Shown piece by piece: positions 53,083-64,000 of a stretch of 64,000 nucleotides of DNA (positions are counted from its first letter, which is position 1; every line of letters begins with the position of its first letter). Under the pieces are notes generated by a model. It was not told the DNA's origin. It saw only the letters and a list, made by a program, of their open reading frames with translations, and ran no database searches. The stretch is taken from assembly GCA_006176705.1 (NCBI GenBank), contig QRFJ01000057.1, forward strand, positions 2,534,178 to 2,598,177, read 5' to 3'. The DNA is from Cocos nucifera. Its lineage: Eukaryota; Streptophyta; Magnoliopsida; Arecales; Arecaceae. A program made the translations under genes and the position numbers.

Positions 53083-54623
53083 TATTAGAGATAAATTTTA
53101 CTTCCATCGAAGTCCAGTTTGATGCTTAGCCTAATACAATCAGTAATCACGAAAGAGTTTTGATTGAAAATTCTCCTTCAGCAATCAGATTTCAGCCGAA
53201 CTCCTCCAGCGGCCAAACCTTAGCCGAACTCCTTTAACGACCGAACCTCAGTCGAACTCCTTTCGGACTTCAGCCGAACTCCTCCCAGACTTCTTCATCA
53301 GTTGGACCCCTCTAGCGGCCGAACTCCTTCTGGATTTCTCCTTCAATCGAATTTCTCTAGGAGCCAAACTCTTCCTAGATTTCTTCTTCAGTCGGATTTC
53401 TCCAGAAGTCGAACTTCTCCCAAATTTTTTCTTCATTCGGATTCCTCTAGGAGCCGAACTCTTTCCAGACTTCTCCTTCAATTAAATTTCTACAGGAGCC
53501 GAACTTCTTTCGGACTTCTTCGTCAGTCGGATTCCTTTAGGAGCTGAACTCCTCCCAGATTTTTTTTCATTCGGATTCCTTCAGGAGCCGAACTTCTTCC
53601 AAACTTCTTATTCAGTCGGATTTCTATAAAAGCCGAACTCCTCCCAGATTTTTCCTTTAGTCAGATTTCTATAGGAGCCGAACTCCTTCCGAACTTCTCC
53701 TTCGGTCGAACTCCTTCCAAATTTCTCCTTCAGCCGAATTCTTCCAAGAGTCGAACTCCTTACGGATTTGTTTTTCAGTCGGATTTCTTCGGGAGTCGAA
53801 CTCCTTTCGGATTTCTCCTTCAATCGGATTCTTCCAAGAGCCGAACTCCTTACGAATTTTTTCTTCAGTCGGATTCCTCCAAGAGCCGAACTCCTTCCAA
53901 ATTTCTTCTTCAGTCAAGTTCCTCCAGAAGTCGAACTCCTTCCGGACTTCTCCTTCAGTTAGATTCTTCTAGGAGCCAAACTTCTTATGGATTTCTCCTT
54001 CAGTCGGATTTCTCCAAGAGCCGAACTTCTTTCGAACTTTTTCTTCAGTCGGATTCCTCTAGCGGATTACTTTCAGATTTTAGCTAGCATTCCTTTCGGA
54101 TAATCTCCTTTAGCCGTATTCTCTTTAGAAGTCCGAACTCCTCTAGAATTGATGTATGTCAAAGCTCTTCACCGACCAACGTCTGCTTCCTCCAAACTTC
54201 AACTATTAAATCTCAATGAACGACCACTTCATGGCAACGAACACCACTCTCCATAATAAACTCCACATGACCTCGAGTGACCCACTATCGAATGGCCACA
54301 TTACAACAACGGATACCTCTCTCCGTAACAAACTTCACATGATCCCGAGCGACCCACCACCGGACGGTTACGACAAACTCCATCTATAAAAAGGGACCCT
54401 CCAGATATATTTTTACTAAGCTCTCTTCTTTCTAAAATTCTGCTGAATTCTTACCTGAGAACTCCATTTCTGTTGGTCAGAAGAGATGACTTGATCGTCG
54501 AAGGATCCTGTCGGAGCCACCACCACCGACTCCAGATGAAACTTTATTTTGTAGGTCACCGACGGCGACCTCTTCTTCCTCAACTTCAGCTCGATCCGAC
54601 ATCAACCAGATTCTGCACCAATA
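53083..54623 (+). repeat. Family A 5' LTR
   Basis: Starts TATTAGAGATAAATTTT (TG mutated to TA) and ends CTGCACCAATA. A minisatellite of about 47 bp occupies 53160-54060. TATAAA lies at 54385-54390. Confidence 0.85.
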
Positions 54624-54626
54624 GAA

Positions 54627-54644
54627 TTGGCGCTAGAGGAAGGG
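54627..54644 (+). other. Family A primer-binding site
   Basis: TTGGCGCTAGAGGAAGGG just inside the 5' LTR, the usual plant Gypsy position and form. Confidence 0.7.
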
Positions 54645-55260
54645 CTCTCTATTCCTAAGGTACCCTTATTCTTAAAGGAGTGCTCAATCGATCCTATGGA
54701 TCTTCTTCTTCAAGGTCCATCTCCATCCTCATCCTCTCTCTCAATCCCGAGAAATGCCTCCAATGAGGGTGACTATTCGGAGATCTACTGCTTCTACCAT
54801 CAGATCCAGGCCAGATCCGTCTGTCCCTGCTCTATCATCGGTACTTCAACCTCCTCCTCCACTCGACAGCCATGATAGATTCAAAGCAATTCAACCTACT
54901 GGTGCAGCGAATTCAGGGTTTTATCGAGATGGTGTAGGCCATGTGGCTCCGATGGCGATTTCACTAGAAAATCTATCATCAGGATGTTAGAAACTGACCC
55001 CAAGGACGAACACTTGGGCTAGCATACCCATCATCCTTGGAAAGAAAATATAGAGAGCAGAGAATCCATGTTCGGATTATGATTCTCCTTCGAAAGAGAC
55101 CTTCTCCATCTACAGCTGGAAGCCATCCAAGATCTACGATCGAGATGACGTCCTCGATCACAAACTATGGGAGATGGACTGACGGATTGAAGAACTCTGC
55201 CACATCACCCCAGCTCTCCATGACAACGTCTGCACTGATCCTCCTTTCTGTCCCTGAATT

Positions 55261-55943
55261 ATGCAAGAGCCCATTCTGCCAAACTTCAAACTTTTCCAAC
55301 TTGAAAGCTACGATGGAACCTCTGATCTGATCGATCATCTAGAAGACTTCTGGACCATGATGCTACTCCATGGTGCATCAGACGCCATATTATGCCGAGC
55401 TTTTCCATCTACCTTAAAGGAAGCAGCAAGAAACTGGTACTCGGCGTTGAAGTCGGATACGATCTTCTTTTTTTATCAGATAAGCATCAGTTTGCGGCTC
55501 ACTTCGCCAGCAATCGACGTCCGCACTGAGGTTCGAATTTTCTGATGAACATAAAGCAAAAGAAGAAAGAATCCATCCAAACTTATGTCATTCGATTTAA
55601 TGCTGCTGCGTTGAAAGTCCGAAACCTGAACCAATCAGTTGCGATGGCCGCACTCAAGGGTGGTCTTCAGAAGAATGATTTGCTGTTCTTCCTAGAGAAG
55701 AAGTACCCCAAAAATTTTGTCGATCTACTAGCCCGGGCCGAGAGATATGCCCATGTGGAAGAAGCCTTCAAGTTGAAGGATGAAGAAGTCGTAGAAGAGC
55801 GGCAGACGGACGAGTCTAGTAAACCCATGACTGATGGAGGGTCGAATGAAGTTCGACCGCGCTCACGGACTTCCGTCGAGTGCAAGCGAGCCCAAACTCC
55901 TCCTCGAGCTCATCATCAAAGAAGCCCCAACAGAAGGGCGTGA
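55261..55943 (+). pseudogene. Gypsy-type gag, frameshifted
   Basis: The first frame (55261-55545) has PNFKLFQLESYDGTSDLIDH and AFPSTLKEAARNWYSALK, the retrotransposon gag (capsid) signature. The match then moves to the frame 55545-55943 with SIQTYVIRFNAAALKVRNL and KYPKNFVDLLARAERYAHVE. A shift separates the two parts. Downstream sequence to about 56200 (YYLYHHDYDYDTEEC) recalls the zinc-knuckle linker region. Further shifted frames from 54627 to 55260 probably form the leader. Function in an intact element: capsid assembly. Confidence 0.8.
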
Positions 55944-56586
55944 AGAAGTCCTCTCCTCGGAAGGTTCCACAACTACGCCTCCCTTAATGCTCATAAAACT
56001 CAAGTTCTGATGGAAATTAAGAATCAGCTACCAAGATCAGAAGAATTACGATCTCTTCCAAACAAGCATAATCAAAGTAAGTACTATCTCTACCATCATG
56101 ACTATGACTATGATACTGAAGAATGCATTCAGCTCCAAGATGAAATCGAGAAGCTCATCGGGAGAGATCGGCTGAGTCGATTCCTCAGATGCTGATCTGA
56201 AGTAAGAGAAGATCGACCAAGGATGTTGTCGTTGCCAGAACCATCAATAAGGAAGGAACAACAAGGAGATCGGTCGCCTTTCGGCATCATCAACCCTATC
56301 TCTAGGGGTTTTAGTACTTCAGCGAGCTACCATCTCTCAGCATCAGAGCTAGGAGAAGCTTGCACCAAATTGGAAAGACCTATATGAAATAAAGGAGGTC
56401 GTCTAGTCCGAAACTTATCGTCTGAAGGAGCTCGAAGAAAGAACGCTCTCACGACCTTTGAATTCAGAAAATCTGAGGATATACTATCAGTAATTTTTCT
56501 TCAATAAAACTCCTCTATTTCAATATTATTGTTTCTTCGTGCAAAAACTATGTGATGACAAGGAAGAAGCAATCAATAGTAGCTAT

Positions 56587-57130
56587 GTTAGGAATAGAAG
56601 GAGAACCTCATCCTAACATGAGCAAGTCGAAAGCCTCATTCATTTTAAACGAGATGGGAGAAGAGGCCCTGACAATGGCCCTTATGTGCCCCCACAATCC
56701 GTTAGGAACAGAAAGAGAACCTCATCTTAATGCGAGTAAAGTTGAAGGTCTCGTTCATTTTAGACGAGATGGAAGGAGAGGCCCTGACAATGGTCCTTAT
56801 GTGCCCCCACAGTCCGTTAGAAATAGAAAGAGAATCTCATCCTAATGCAAGCAAAATCGAAGACCTCGTTCATTTTAGACGAGATGAGAGGAGAGGCTCT
56901 GACAATGGTTCCTTATGCATCCCCACAACTCGTTAGGAACAGGAGGAGAACCTCGTCCTAATATGAGTAAAGTCGAAAGCCTCATTCACTTTAGATGAGA
57001 TGGAGGGTGAGGTCCTGACAACGGTCCTTATACACCCCTACAGTCCTTTAGAAATAGGAGGAGAATCTTGTCCTAACGCGAGCAAAGTTGAAGGCCTCAT
57101 TCATTTTAGATGGGATGAGAGGAGAACCCC
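56587..57130 (+). repeat. ~115-bp tandem array, about 4.7 copies
   Basis: Copies start at 56587, 56701, 56816, 56932 and 57047, each with GTTAGGAAYAGRAGGAGAA, then TCATTTTAGACGAGATG and CCTTATGTGCCCCCAC. The spacing of 114-116 bp means it cannot keep one reading frame. Confidence 0.93.
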
Positions 57131-57146
57131 GATAATGGCCCCATTG

Positions 57147-58240
57147 TGTCCGACAACAATAGGAGATAAGATCTCCTTCAACCTTGGCTAGAGATAAGAT
57201 CTCCTCCGAGCTTCTATGTCAACAGGAGATAAGATCTCCTTCAACCTCGGCTGAAGATAAGATCTCTCCCGAGCTTCTACATCAACAGGAGATAAGATCT
57301 CCTTCAACTTCAACATCAATCTCGATTGGAGATAAGATCTCCTCCCGAGCTTCTACGTCAATAGAAGATAAGATCTCCTTCAACCTCGATTGGAGATAAG
57401 ATCTTCCCCGAGCTTCTACATCAATAGGAGATAAGATCTCCTTCAACTTCAACGTCAACCTCGGCTGAAGATAAGATCTCTCTCGAGCTTCAACTTCAAC
57501 ATCAACCTCGGCTGGAGATAAGATCTCCTCCGAGCTTCTACGTCAATACAAAGATAAGATCTCCTTCAACCTCGGCTAGGAGATAAGATCTCCTCCGAGC
57601 TTCTACGTCAATAGGAGATAAGATCTCCTTCAACTTCAACATCAACCTCGATTGGAGATAAGATCTCCCCCGAGCTTCTACATCAATAGGAGATAAGATC
57701 TTCTTCAACCTCGACTGGAGATAGGATCTTTCCTGAGCTTCAACTTCAACATCAACCTCGGTTGGAGATAAGATCTTCCTGAGCTTCTACGTCAACAGGA
57801 GATAAGATCTCCTTCAACTTCAACATCAACTTCGGTTGGAGATAAGATCTCCCCCGAGCTTCTTTTTCATAGGAGATAAGATTTTCTTCAACCTTGACTA
57901 GAGATAAGATCTCCTCCGAGCTTCTAACGTCAATAGGAGATAAGATCTCCTTCAACCTCGACTGAAGATAAGATCTCCTCCGAGCTTCTACATCAATAGG
58001 AGATAAGATCTCCTTCAACCTCGGCTGGAGATAAGATCTTCTTTGAGCTTCTACGTCAATAGAAGATAAAATCTCCTTCAACTTCAACATCAACCTCGAC
58101 TGGAGACAAGATCTCCCCCGAGCTTCAACTTCAACTTCAACTTCAACCTCGGTTGGAGATAAGATCTCCTCCGAGCTTCAACGTCTATATTAACAGGAGA
58201 TAAAATCTCCGTCAACCTCAGTTAGAGATAAGATCTCCCT
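57147..58240. repeat. Array of ~31 short hairpins, GGAGAT-AAG-ATCTCC
   Basis: The 15-mer GGAGATAAGATCTCC, or a near copy, recurs about 31 times at 30-50 base intervals. The spacers alternate between CCGAGCTTCTACGTCAATA and TTCAACCTCGGCTG types. Each copy is a 6-bp inverted repeat around AAG. The open frames here on both strands arise from the repeat. Confidence 0.92.
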
Positions 58241-58344
58241 CCGAGCTTTAACCTCAACGGTGTAGAGTCCGAAAAAGAATTTTGATAGTTGTCTTTTTTA
58301 TACTCTCTTTCTTCGAATTTCGAACTCAGAAGTGAGGAAACTAT

Positions 58345-60024
58345 TGTTCGAGATAAATTCTGCTCCTATCGAAGTTCAGTCTGATGCTTAGCTTAATGCA
58401 ATCGATAATCACGGAAGAGCTTCGATCGAGAATTCTCCTCCAGCAGTCGAACCCCAGCCGAACTCCTCCAATAGCCAAACCTTAGCCGAACTCTTCCAAT
58501 GGCCAAACCTTAGCCGAACTCCTTCAGTCAGTCGAACTCTTCCAGTGATCAAATCTTAGCCGAACTTCTTTAACAATCGAACCCCAGCCGAACTTCTTTT
58601 GGACTTCAGCTGAACTCCTCCCAAACTTTTTCATCAGTCGAGCCCCTCCAGCGGTCGAACTTCTTTCGGACTTCTCCTTCAATCGGATTCCTCCAGAAGT
58701 CGAACTCTTTCCAAATTTCTCCTTCAGTTGAATTTTTCTAGGAACCGAACTTCTCCCAAATTTTTTCTTCAGTCGGATTCCTCCAGGAGCCAAACTCCTT
58801 CTAGACTTCTCCTTCAATCAGATTTCTATAAGAGCCGAACTTCTTCCGAACTTCTTCTTCAATCAGATTTCTTCAGGAGCCAAACTCCTTCTAAATTTTT
58901 CTTCATTCGGATTCCTCTAGGAGCCGAACTTCTTTCGAACTTCTCCTTCAATCGGATTCCTACAGAAGCCGAACTCCTTCCGAATTTTTTCTTTAGTCGA
59001 ATTTCTATAAGAGCCAAACTCCTTTTGAACTTCTCCTTTGGTCAAACTCCTTCAAGAGCCAAACTCCTTCTGAATTTCTTCTTCAGTCGGATTCTTTTAG
59101 AAGCCGAACTTCTTACGAATTTTTTCTTCAGCTGGATTCCTCCATGAGCTAAACTCCTTCCGAATTTCTCCTTTAGTCGAATTCTTCCAAGAGCCGAACT
59201 CCTTACGGATTTCTCCTTCAGTCGGATTCCTCCAAGAGTCGAACTTCTTTCGAATTTCTCCTTCAGTTGGACTCCTTCAGGAGCTGAACTTCTTCCGAAT
59301 TTTTTCTTCATTCAAGTTTCTCTAGGAGTCGAACTCCTTTTGGACTTTTTCTTCAGTCGGATTCTTCTAAGAGTCAAACTCCTTATGGATTTCTCCTTTA
59401 GTCGGATTCCTTCAGGAGCCAAACTCCTTCCGAACTTCTCCTTCAGTTAGATTTCTCCAGTTGATTACTTTCATATTTCAGCTAGCATTTCTTTCGGATG
59501 ATCTCCTCTAGCCATATTTTCTTTAGAAGTTCGAACTCCTCTGGGATTGATGTATGTCAAAGCTCTTCACCGACCAGTGTCTGCTTCCTTCGAACTTCAA
59601 TTATTAAATCTCAACGAACAACTACTTCATGGTAACGGATACTACTCTCCGTAACAAACTCCACGTGACTCCGAGCGGCCCACTATCGAATGGCCACATC
59701 ACAATAACGGATACCTCTCTCTATAACAAACTCCATATGGCCTCGAGTGGCCTACCATCGAATGGTTATGATAAGCTCCGTCTATAAAAAATGATCCTCC
59801 AGATACATTTTCTCTAAGCTCTCTTCTTCTTTCTGAAACTCTGTTGAATTCTTATCTGAGCACTCCATTTCTATTGGTCAGAAGAGTTGACTTGATCATC
59901 GGAGGGTCCTGCCGGAGCCACCACCACCGACTCTGGATGAGACTTTGTTTTGCAGGTCACCGATGGCGACCTCTTCTTCCTCGACTCTAACTAGATCCGA
60001 TGTCAACCAGATTCTGTACTAACA
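58345..60024 (+). repeat. Family A 3' LTR
   Basis: Starts TGTTCGAGATAAATTC and ends CTGTACTAACA. Its minisatellite (58440-59460) is longer than in the 5' LTR. TATAAA lies at 59783-59788. Confidence 0.87.
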
Positions 60025-60069
60025 ATATAAATTCTAATATTTTTTATGTCATATTTTTTACATTGATCA

Positions 60070-62099
60070 TTTGACTCTAGATATCCTTCTTACTGACAAC
60101 TCTTCAATCCATCCTGACTTTGCCTTATTACTTGAAGCTGATGCTTGGAGGATCCTCTACTCTAGACCACGACATAGATTCTCCTTTTTTATGTCTCTAT
60201 TCCTTTTCTTCCTCGTTCTTTATAAACTTTACCAAAAGAAAGAATGGAAGGGATCCCACTAGCTTGTTGGCGTGCAGTGGGATAGTTTCGGAAATATGCC
60301 ATAAAGGAAGGGGAGGGATGCAACTAGTGTCGAAGTTAGTAGGGATGCATATTGTAAGAAGGTGACCGCACAATATCTAACTTCCCACAGCCCCCATGAT
60401 CCACTCCGTTCCTATCCTGACTCGGCATAATATTTTAATCGGTATGGTCCTTTAATTTCCAACTCCCAATTCATAAATGTCATGTTAGACTCTCATTTTA
60501 TGATAGCGATCCCACAACTAGGAGAATTGTTGATTAGATCAAATTTCCTAGCTTGACAATGTACCAGTCCAACCACAAAGTGACATCTAAAAAGAATAAA
60601 GAGGAGGAAAAAGAGAGTCTCCCTTTCTCCTTTCCTCATCCTCCAAAGCTTGCGGTAGGCATCTTCTCCCCTCCCAAATCTTTTGTTTTTTCTTTTTCAA
60701 AATTAAATACTAAATAATGTAAATTGGAAATGAAGGCCTCTTTCTTGAATTCATCCTCTGTTACATTGGTGGAAAAACACAACAATATGTGATCCCTTTA
60801 AATCAAGAAAGATATTGGGGGGAAGTCAAAGTTAACTTTTATATGTGTTGGAAAAGAATAGTAATTTTTATTTTTATGCATTATTAGATAACAAGTGGTT
60901 GTGAATGATAGATTTTTGTAATCCTTTCAACCTTGAAGATAGAATCATCTAATTCAATTCCTTCTCCATAGTAATGAGATGATTATTTTGTCAATGAATG
61001 TTCAAATTATACTTGTAATCTAAATGATGAAAACCAACTATATAGTGGTTACATCGATAATTCAAACATTATATATGTCAATAATCCAATTATTTATAGA
61101 AGTACATGTAATAACAAACTTGTAAGATGGATCTACTTATCATAAAAAGACTTGTTATTCCTAACCCAATTTCATCTTAATTTTTATTTGGATAAAAAAA
61201 ATCAAAATAATTTTTTTTTGATAAAAGTTATGTTTTGGTTCAAGTGGGGATAACTTTTCTTTTTTTCATGCCTATGGAGTTTTAAAAAGTCTAACATCTC
61301 AAAGATAGCATTGCTGCAAAGGAAATGGATGCATTGCTTTATGGTAAATATAATGAAATGAAGTAGATAGAACATTGAATCATGCCATATTATTTATTCT
61401 ATTCTGCACTGCAAGATTTGACAGGATATGTTCATGAATGATATGATTTGGGTATGATCATGTTTGCCTTTAAAGATGACAAGTTAAATGGCCACCATGG
61501 ATAAATGCACAAGCATATCACGAATTTTAGATCAGTTGGAAAGATAATGATCAAAAAGAGAATAAAGGATAGTATAGGTCCAACAATCTTGACTTTCAGG
61601 AATTTTTGCTATCATCATACTATGTTTCAACTTTCAAATAGGTATGTTGCACTAAGCTACATTAATTAAAATTCTAATATAGAACTATCCTAATGGTAGA
61701 AACTATTGGTAGAAATAAAATAAAATGCATTGATTTAGATTGCCTGAGGATTTTTATAAAATACAAATTCTACTTATTTATATAAAATATAATTATCCAT
61801 TTCGATAGCTACCATCCATATTATTCATATAGTTCTAGTAACCAACATGAGTTATTCTTCTACTATATATATTATTAAAACGTTTGCTCCGTTCTAATTG
61901 TCAAAATGATAATCATATATTTTTAGCCATAGCTTCTTCAAATGATTTATATATTGGCCATCTCTTTTTATTCTGACCTATAATATGATCTTATGCGCTT
62001 AGAAATATCTTAGAGACTGATTTAATTTGTCATGATCATCCAACTTTGCATGCTATGTATTATGATTAATCTGTTAGCCTTCTCACCAATATGTTGACC
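60070..62099. other. AT-rich intergenic
   Basis: No gene or repeat boundary recognised. Frames are short and without family resemblance. Confidence 0.4.
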
Positions 62100-63374
62100 T
62101 CATTCTATACTATTGCGGATAAGATTTGTTGCGGAGGTTATTCATCATCCGACCCAACCTTTCCTCCTCAGATTACAGCCTAGCATCCATGATGACCCGA
62201 TAAGACTGCCTTGGATGTTAGAAAGAGATCCAAGAACCCGAGGTAAAGCCATGCTATGTCATCGGCTTTTGTCCCATCTCCGAATTGGACATTTACCGAC
62301 CCCAAAGTCGAGATCCAGCCAACAATAGGAAATAAAGCCCAATGACCTACACGGGCACTTAAGGCAAAGCCTTGGCTCTTTCAATCATGTGGGCACTTAA
62401 GCATTGGAGGGTCCCCGCCATAGAACTCTCGACAATAGTGGATTTCTCTTGCAATTTTTTTTTGGTGTCCTAGTCCCTCAGATCGGTGTTGAGCTCCTTG
62501 ATCGAAAGGAGTATGACCTCAGCCACATCAGCTTTGAATGGGAGTCTTACAGCAACAACAGATTGACACTAAAAAAAGTATGTCACCCCCATTAAAAAGG
62601 AAAAAGAATATGGTAAGAACAAAAGTGCCCAACTCCATCACCACCTGTTAACAATCCTCCCACTGCAGCCAAGATAGTGCTACCTGAGAATCCACCATTG
62701 CGCAACCCCCTGCTATGATCGATCTATAACCGCTCAAGGCCCTGGTCTAATAGATTCAAGCACTAACCTGCATAGTACAATAGCTAGCTCCAACAGTGGA
62801 GCTACCTCGATCTTAAGAGCCAGCACTTCATATGGCTTTCTCTCAACATAGTCATCGATCTCATCCCAAGATTCCAGAATCAGCTCCCTGACTCGCTCTC
62901 CACTCCACTCTTGCTTTTGCTCCCTGCCGTTCATCCACCCATCATAGCTTGAGGAAGGAAGACTGATAGCAATGATCTCCCTCCTCCTCCGATGGACATT
63001 CCACTCTAGGCTATTCCCCACCTCCCAGAAAGTATCGTTGGAAAGATCTCGAGCGAAAGGTTCGGGACATCGAGCACCGTCTCGACAAAGTCTAGAATGA
63101 GAGTCACCGAAATGACGATAGCCACAACTTTAATTCTCGATCTATCTTCTGTCATGCCATTCTAAAAAAATTAATTCTGAGTCGGTTCAAGATACCCCAG
63201 ATAAAGTCATGCGATGGCTCTTGAAACTTTCTCGACCATTTGGAGGGCTACAAAGCTCTCATGATGCTCGAGAGCACCTCAGATGCCCTTCTCTACCTCG
63301 TCTTCCTGACAACCCTCAAGAAGTCGATGCATATATGGTATTTGGGACTCTAGTCAGAGTCCATTCACTCATTC
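62100..63374 (+). mobile_element. Gypsy remnant: LTR 3' end plus start of gag, truncated
   Basis: 62100-62560 has the composition and motifs of a Gypsy LTR end (GGCACTTAAGGCAAAGCC, CAGCAACAACAGATTGACAC). It is followed at 62566 by a degraded primer site (TTGACACTAAAAAAAG against TTGGCGCTAGAGRAAG). Near 63229-63345 a gag frame reads LDHLEGYKALMMLESTSDAL and is cut at 63375 by a CACTA terminus. Different family from 53083-60024. Confidence 0.65.
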
Positions 63375-63541
63375 CACTATAAGAAAATTGGATTTTAGCG
63401 ATGGTATTAGCAATGGCAATAAATCCTATCGCTAATAAAGCTTTTTACCACTGCAACACCGATATAAAAAAAGCCATTACTAATAATATTAGCAATAATA
63501 AATAAATTATTAGCAATAGCAAAAGCCATCTCTAAAAATAT
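63375..63541. mobile_element. CACTA-type transposon terminus
   Basis: Starts CACTATAAGAAAATTGG, the usual CACTA/En-Spm end, followed by subterminal AGCGATGG, AGCAATGGC and TATCGCTAATAA motifs in both orientations. Interrupted at 63542 by an LTR. The other end is not in the window. Confidence 0.7.
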
Positions 63542-64000
63542 TGTTAAGGGTAAACCCCACTCCCGTCGAAGCTCGATCGGATGTTCGGCTGAACGAAACT
63601 TATAATCATAGGAAAGCTTCAATCACAGCTTCGATTCTTTCCAAGACAGTCTCCTCCTTTCAAACTTCTCTTTCAGTCAGATTTCTCCATAAGTCTTCTA
63701 TTTCCAGACTTCTCCTTCGGTCGGGCTTCTCCACAAGTCTTCTCCTTCCAAACTTCTCCTTCAATCGAGTTTCTCTGTAAGTCAAACTCCTTCCGGACTC
63801 CTCCATTGGATCTCCTTCCGAACTCCTCCAGTCACAAGCCTTCTGCATTCTTTATAGTCGGATTCCATCGATCGATAAGAAGAATTTCTTTCTATCGAAC
63901 CCCATGCAGTCATCCAGAAGGACCTCATTATCTATGCAAGTTTGGCTCTTAATATAATGCAAGTCGACCTACATGCAAATGATCCTAAAGAAGTTCGAAC
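63542..64000 (+). repeat. LTR start, related to family A, cut by window end
   Basis: TGTTAAGGGTAAACCCC begins the repeat, then GTCGAAGCTCGATCGGATG and a CTTCTCCTTC-rich stretch like the family A minisatellite but diverged. The preceding AATAT may be one side of a target duplication. Confidence 0.65.

Larger units (their letters stand above)
53083..60024 (+). mobile_element. Family A LTR element with gag but no pol (TR-GAG-like)
   Basis: LTRs 53083-54623 and 58345-60024 enclose a 3.7-kb interior with a primer site (TTGGCGCTAGAGGAAGGG, 54627-54644), a gag-type region (55261-55943) and two tandem arrays (56587-57130 and 57147-58240). Nothing resembling protease, reverse transcriptase, RNase H or integrase was seen. 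The element is flanked by TTATA (53078-53082) and ATATA (60025-60029), a 5-bp duplication with one mismatch. It lies inside the 3' LTR of the LARD-like element, so it is the younger of the two. It would need enzymes from a related autonomous Gypsy element. Confidence 0.85.
47393..60069 (+). mobile_element. Non-coding LTR element (LARD-like) with a nested insertion
   Basis: Two related ~1.5-1.6 kb repeats, 47393-48998 and 51594-60069 (the latter interrupted by the element 53083-60024), both start TGATCA and end TGATCA. The interior, 48999-51593, is AT-rich and has no gag or pol. It contains AGGTTGCCTCCCAATAAGG and a diverged second copy, a phrase I associate with plant LARD-type elements, and GGTGCCAAAATTTGATCAC at the start of the second LTR. 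No matching target duplication was found at 47388-47392 and 60070-60074. Confidence 0.72.

Noticed and set aside
57752..58093. 113-codon minus frame with repeated LKEILSPIDVEA peptides
   Set aside because: It lies wholly in the hairpin array and has counterparts on the other strand; no sign of selection on protein.
57147..58240. CRISPR-like array of regularly spaced short palindromes
   Set aside because: Spacers are repeats of two types, not unique; the setting is a plant retroelement and there are no cas genes.

Overview
This is a plant nuclear genome window: AT-rich, intron-split genes, long introns, and more than half transposon. The protein families and the transposon types suit a monocot. 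A palm is my best guess (inference only). Three host genes can be read exon by exon. (1) UBP27-like ubiquitin protease, minus strand, CDS 3745-8893, 10 coding exons, about 612 residues, with an N-terminal membrane segment. (2) SSU72-like RNA polymerase II CTD phosphatase, plus strand, CDS 14393-19011, 4 exons, 193 residues, complete. (3) ASHH1/SDG26-like SET-domain histone methyltransferase, minus strand, 10 exons placed between 21197 and 30328, with the first coding exon uncertain. UBP27 and SSU72 diverge from a GC-rich interval near 14.06-14.39 kb. SSU72 and ASHH1 converge. SSU72 and ASHH1 both act at transcribed chromatin, but I see no sign that the three genes form one system.

Layout: 1-1347 LTR fragment (family A); 1348-3744 flank; 3745-8893 UBP27; 10942-13127 a Mutator-like element with 9-bp target duplication; 14393-19011 SSU72; 19234-20102 a family A solo LTR with ATTGA duplication; 21197-30328 ASHH1; 32093-32241 a tRNA-type SINE; 32328-42668 a full-length, decayed Copia element with ACTTA duplication and a third ORF after pol; 45.47-45.76 kb the likely 5' end of ASHH1, which would put the Copia element inside its first intron; 47393-60069 a non-coding LTR element whose 3' LTR was invaded by a family A element (53083-60024) that carries gag but no recognisable pol; 62.1-63.37 kb a Gypsy remnant cut by a CACTA terminus (63375), which is itself cut by another LTR (63542 to window end).

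The most unusual part is the interior of the family A element: about 4.7 copies of a ~115-bp repeat (56587-57130), followed by about 31 copies of a short hairpin, GGAGAT-AAG-ATCTCC (57147-58240). Its LTRs also carry a ~47-bp minisatellite that varies in copy number. No CRISPR, operon or tRNA gene was found. Exon coordinates come from hand reading of splice sites and reading-frame continuity, with remembered family sequences as a guide; no alignment was run.
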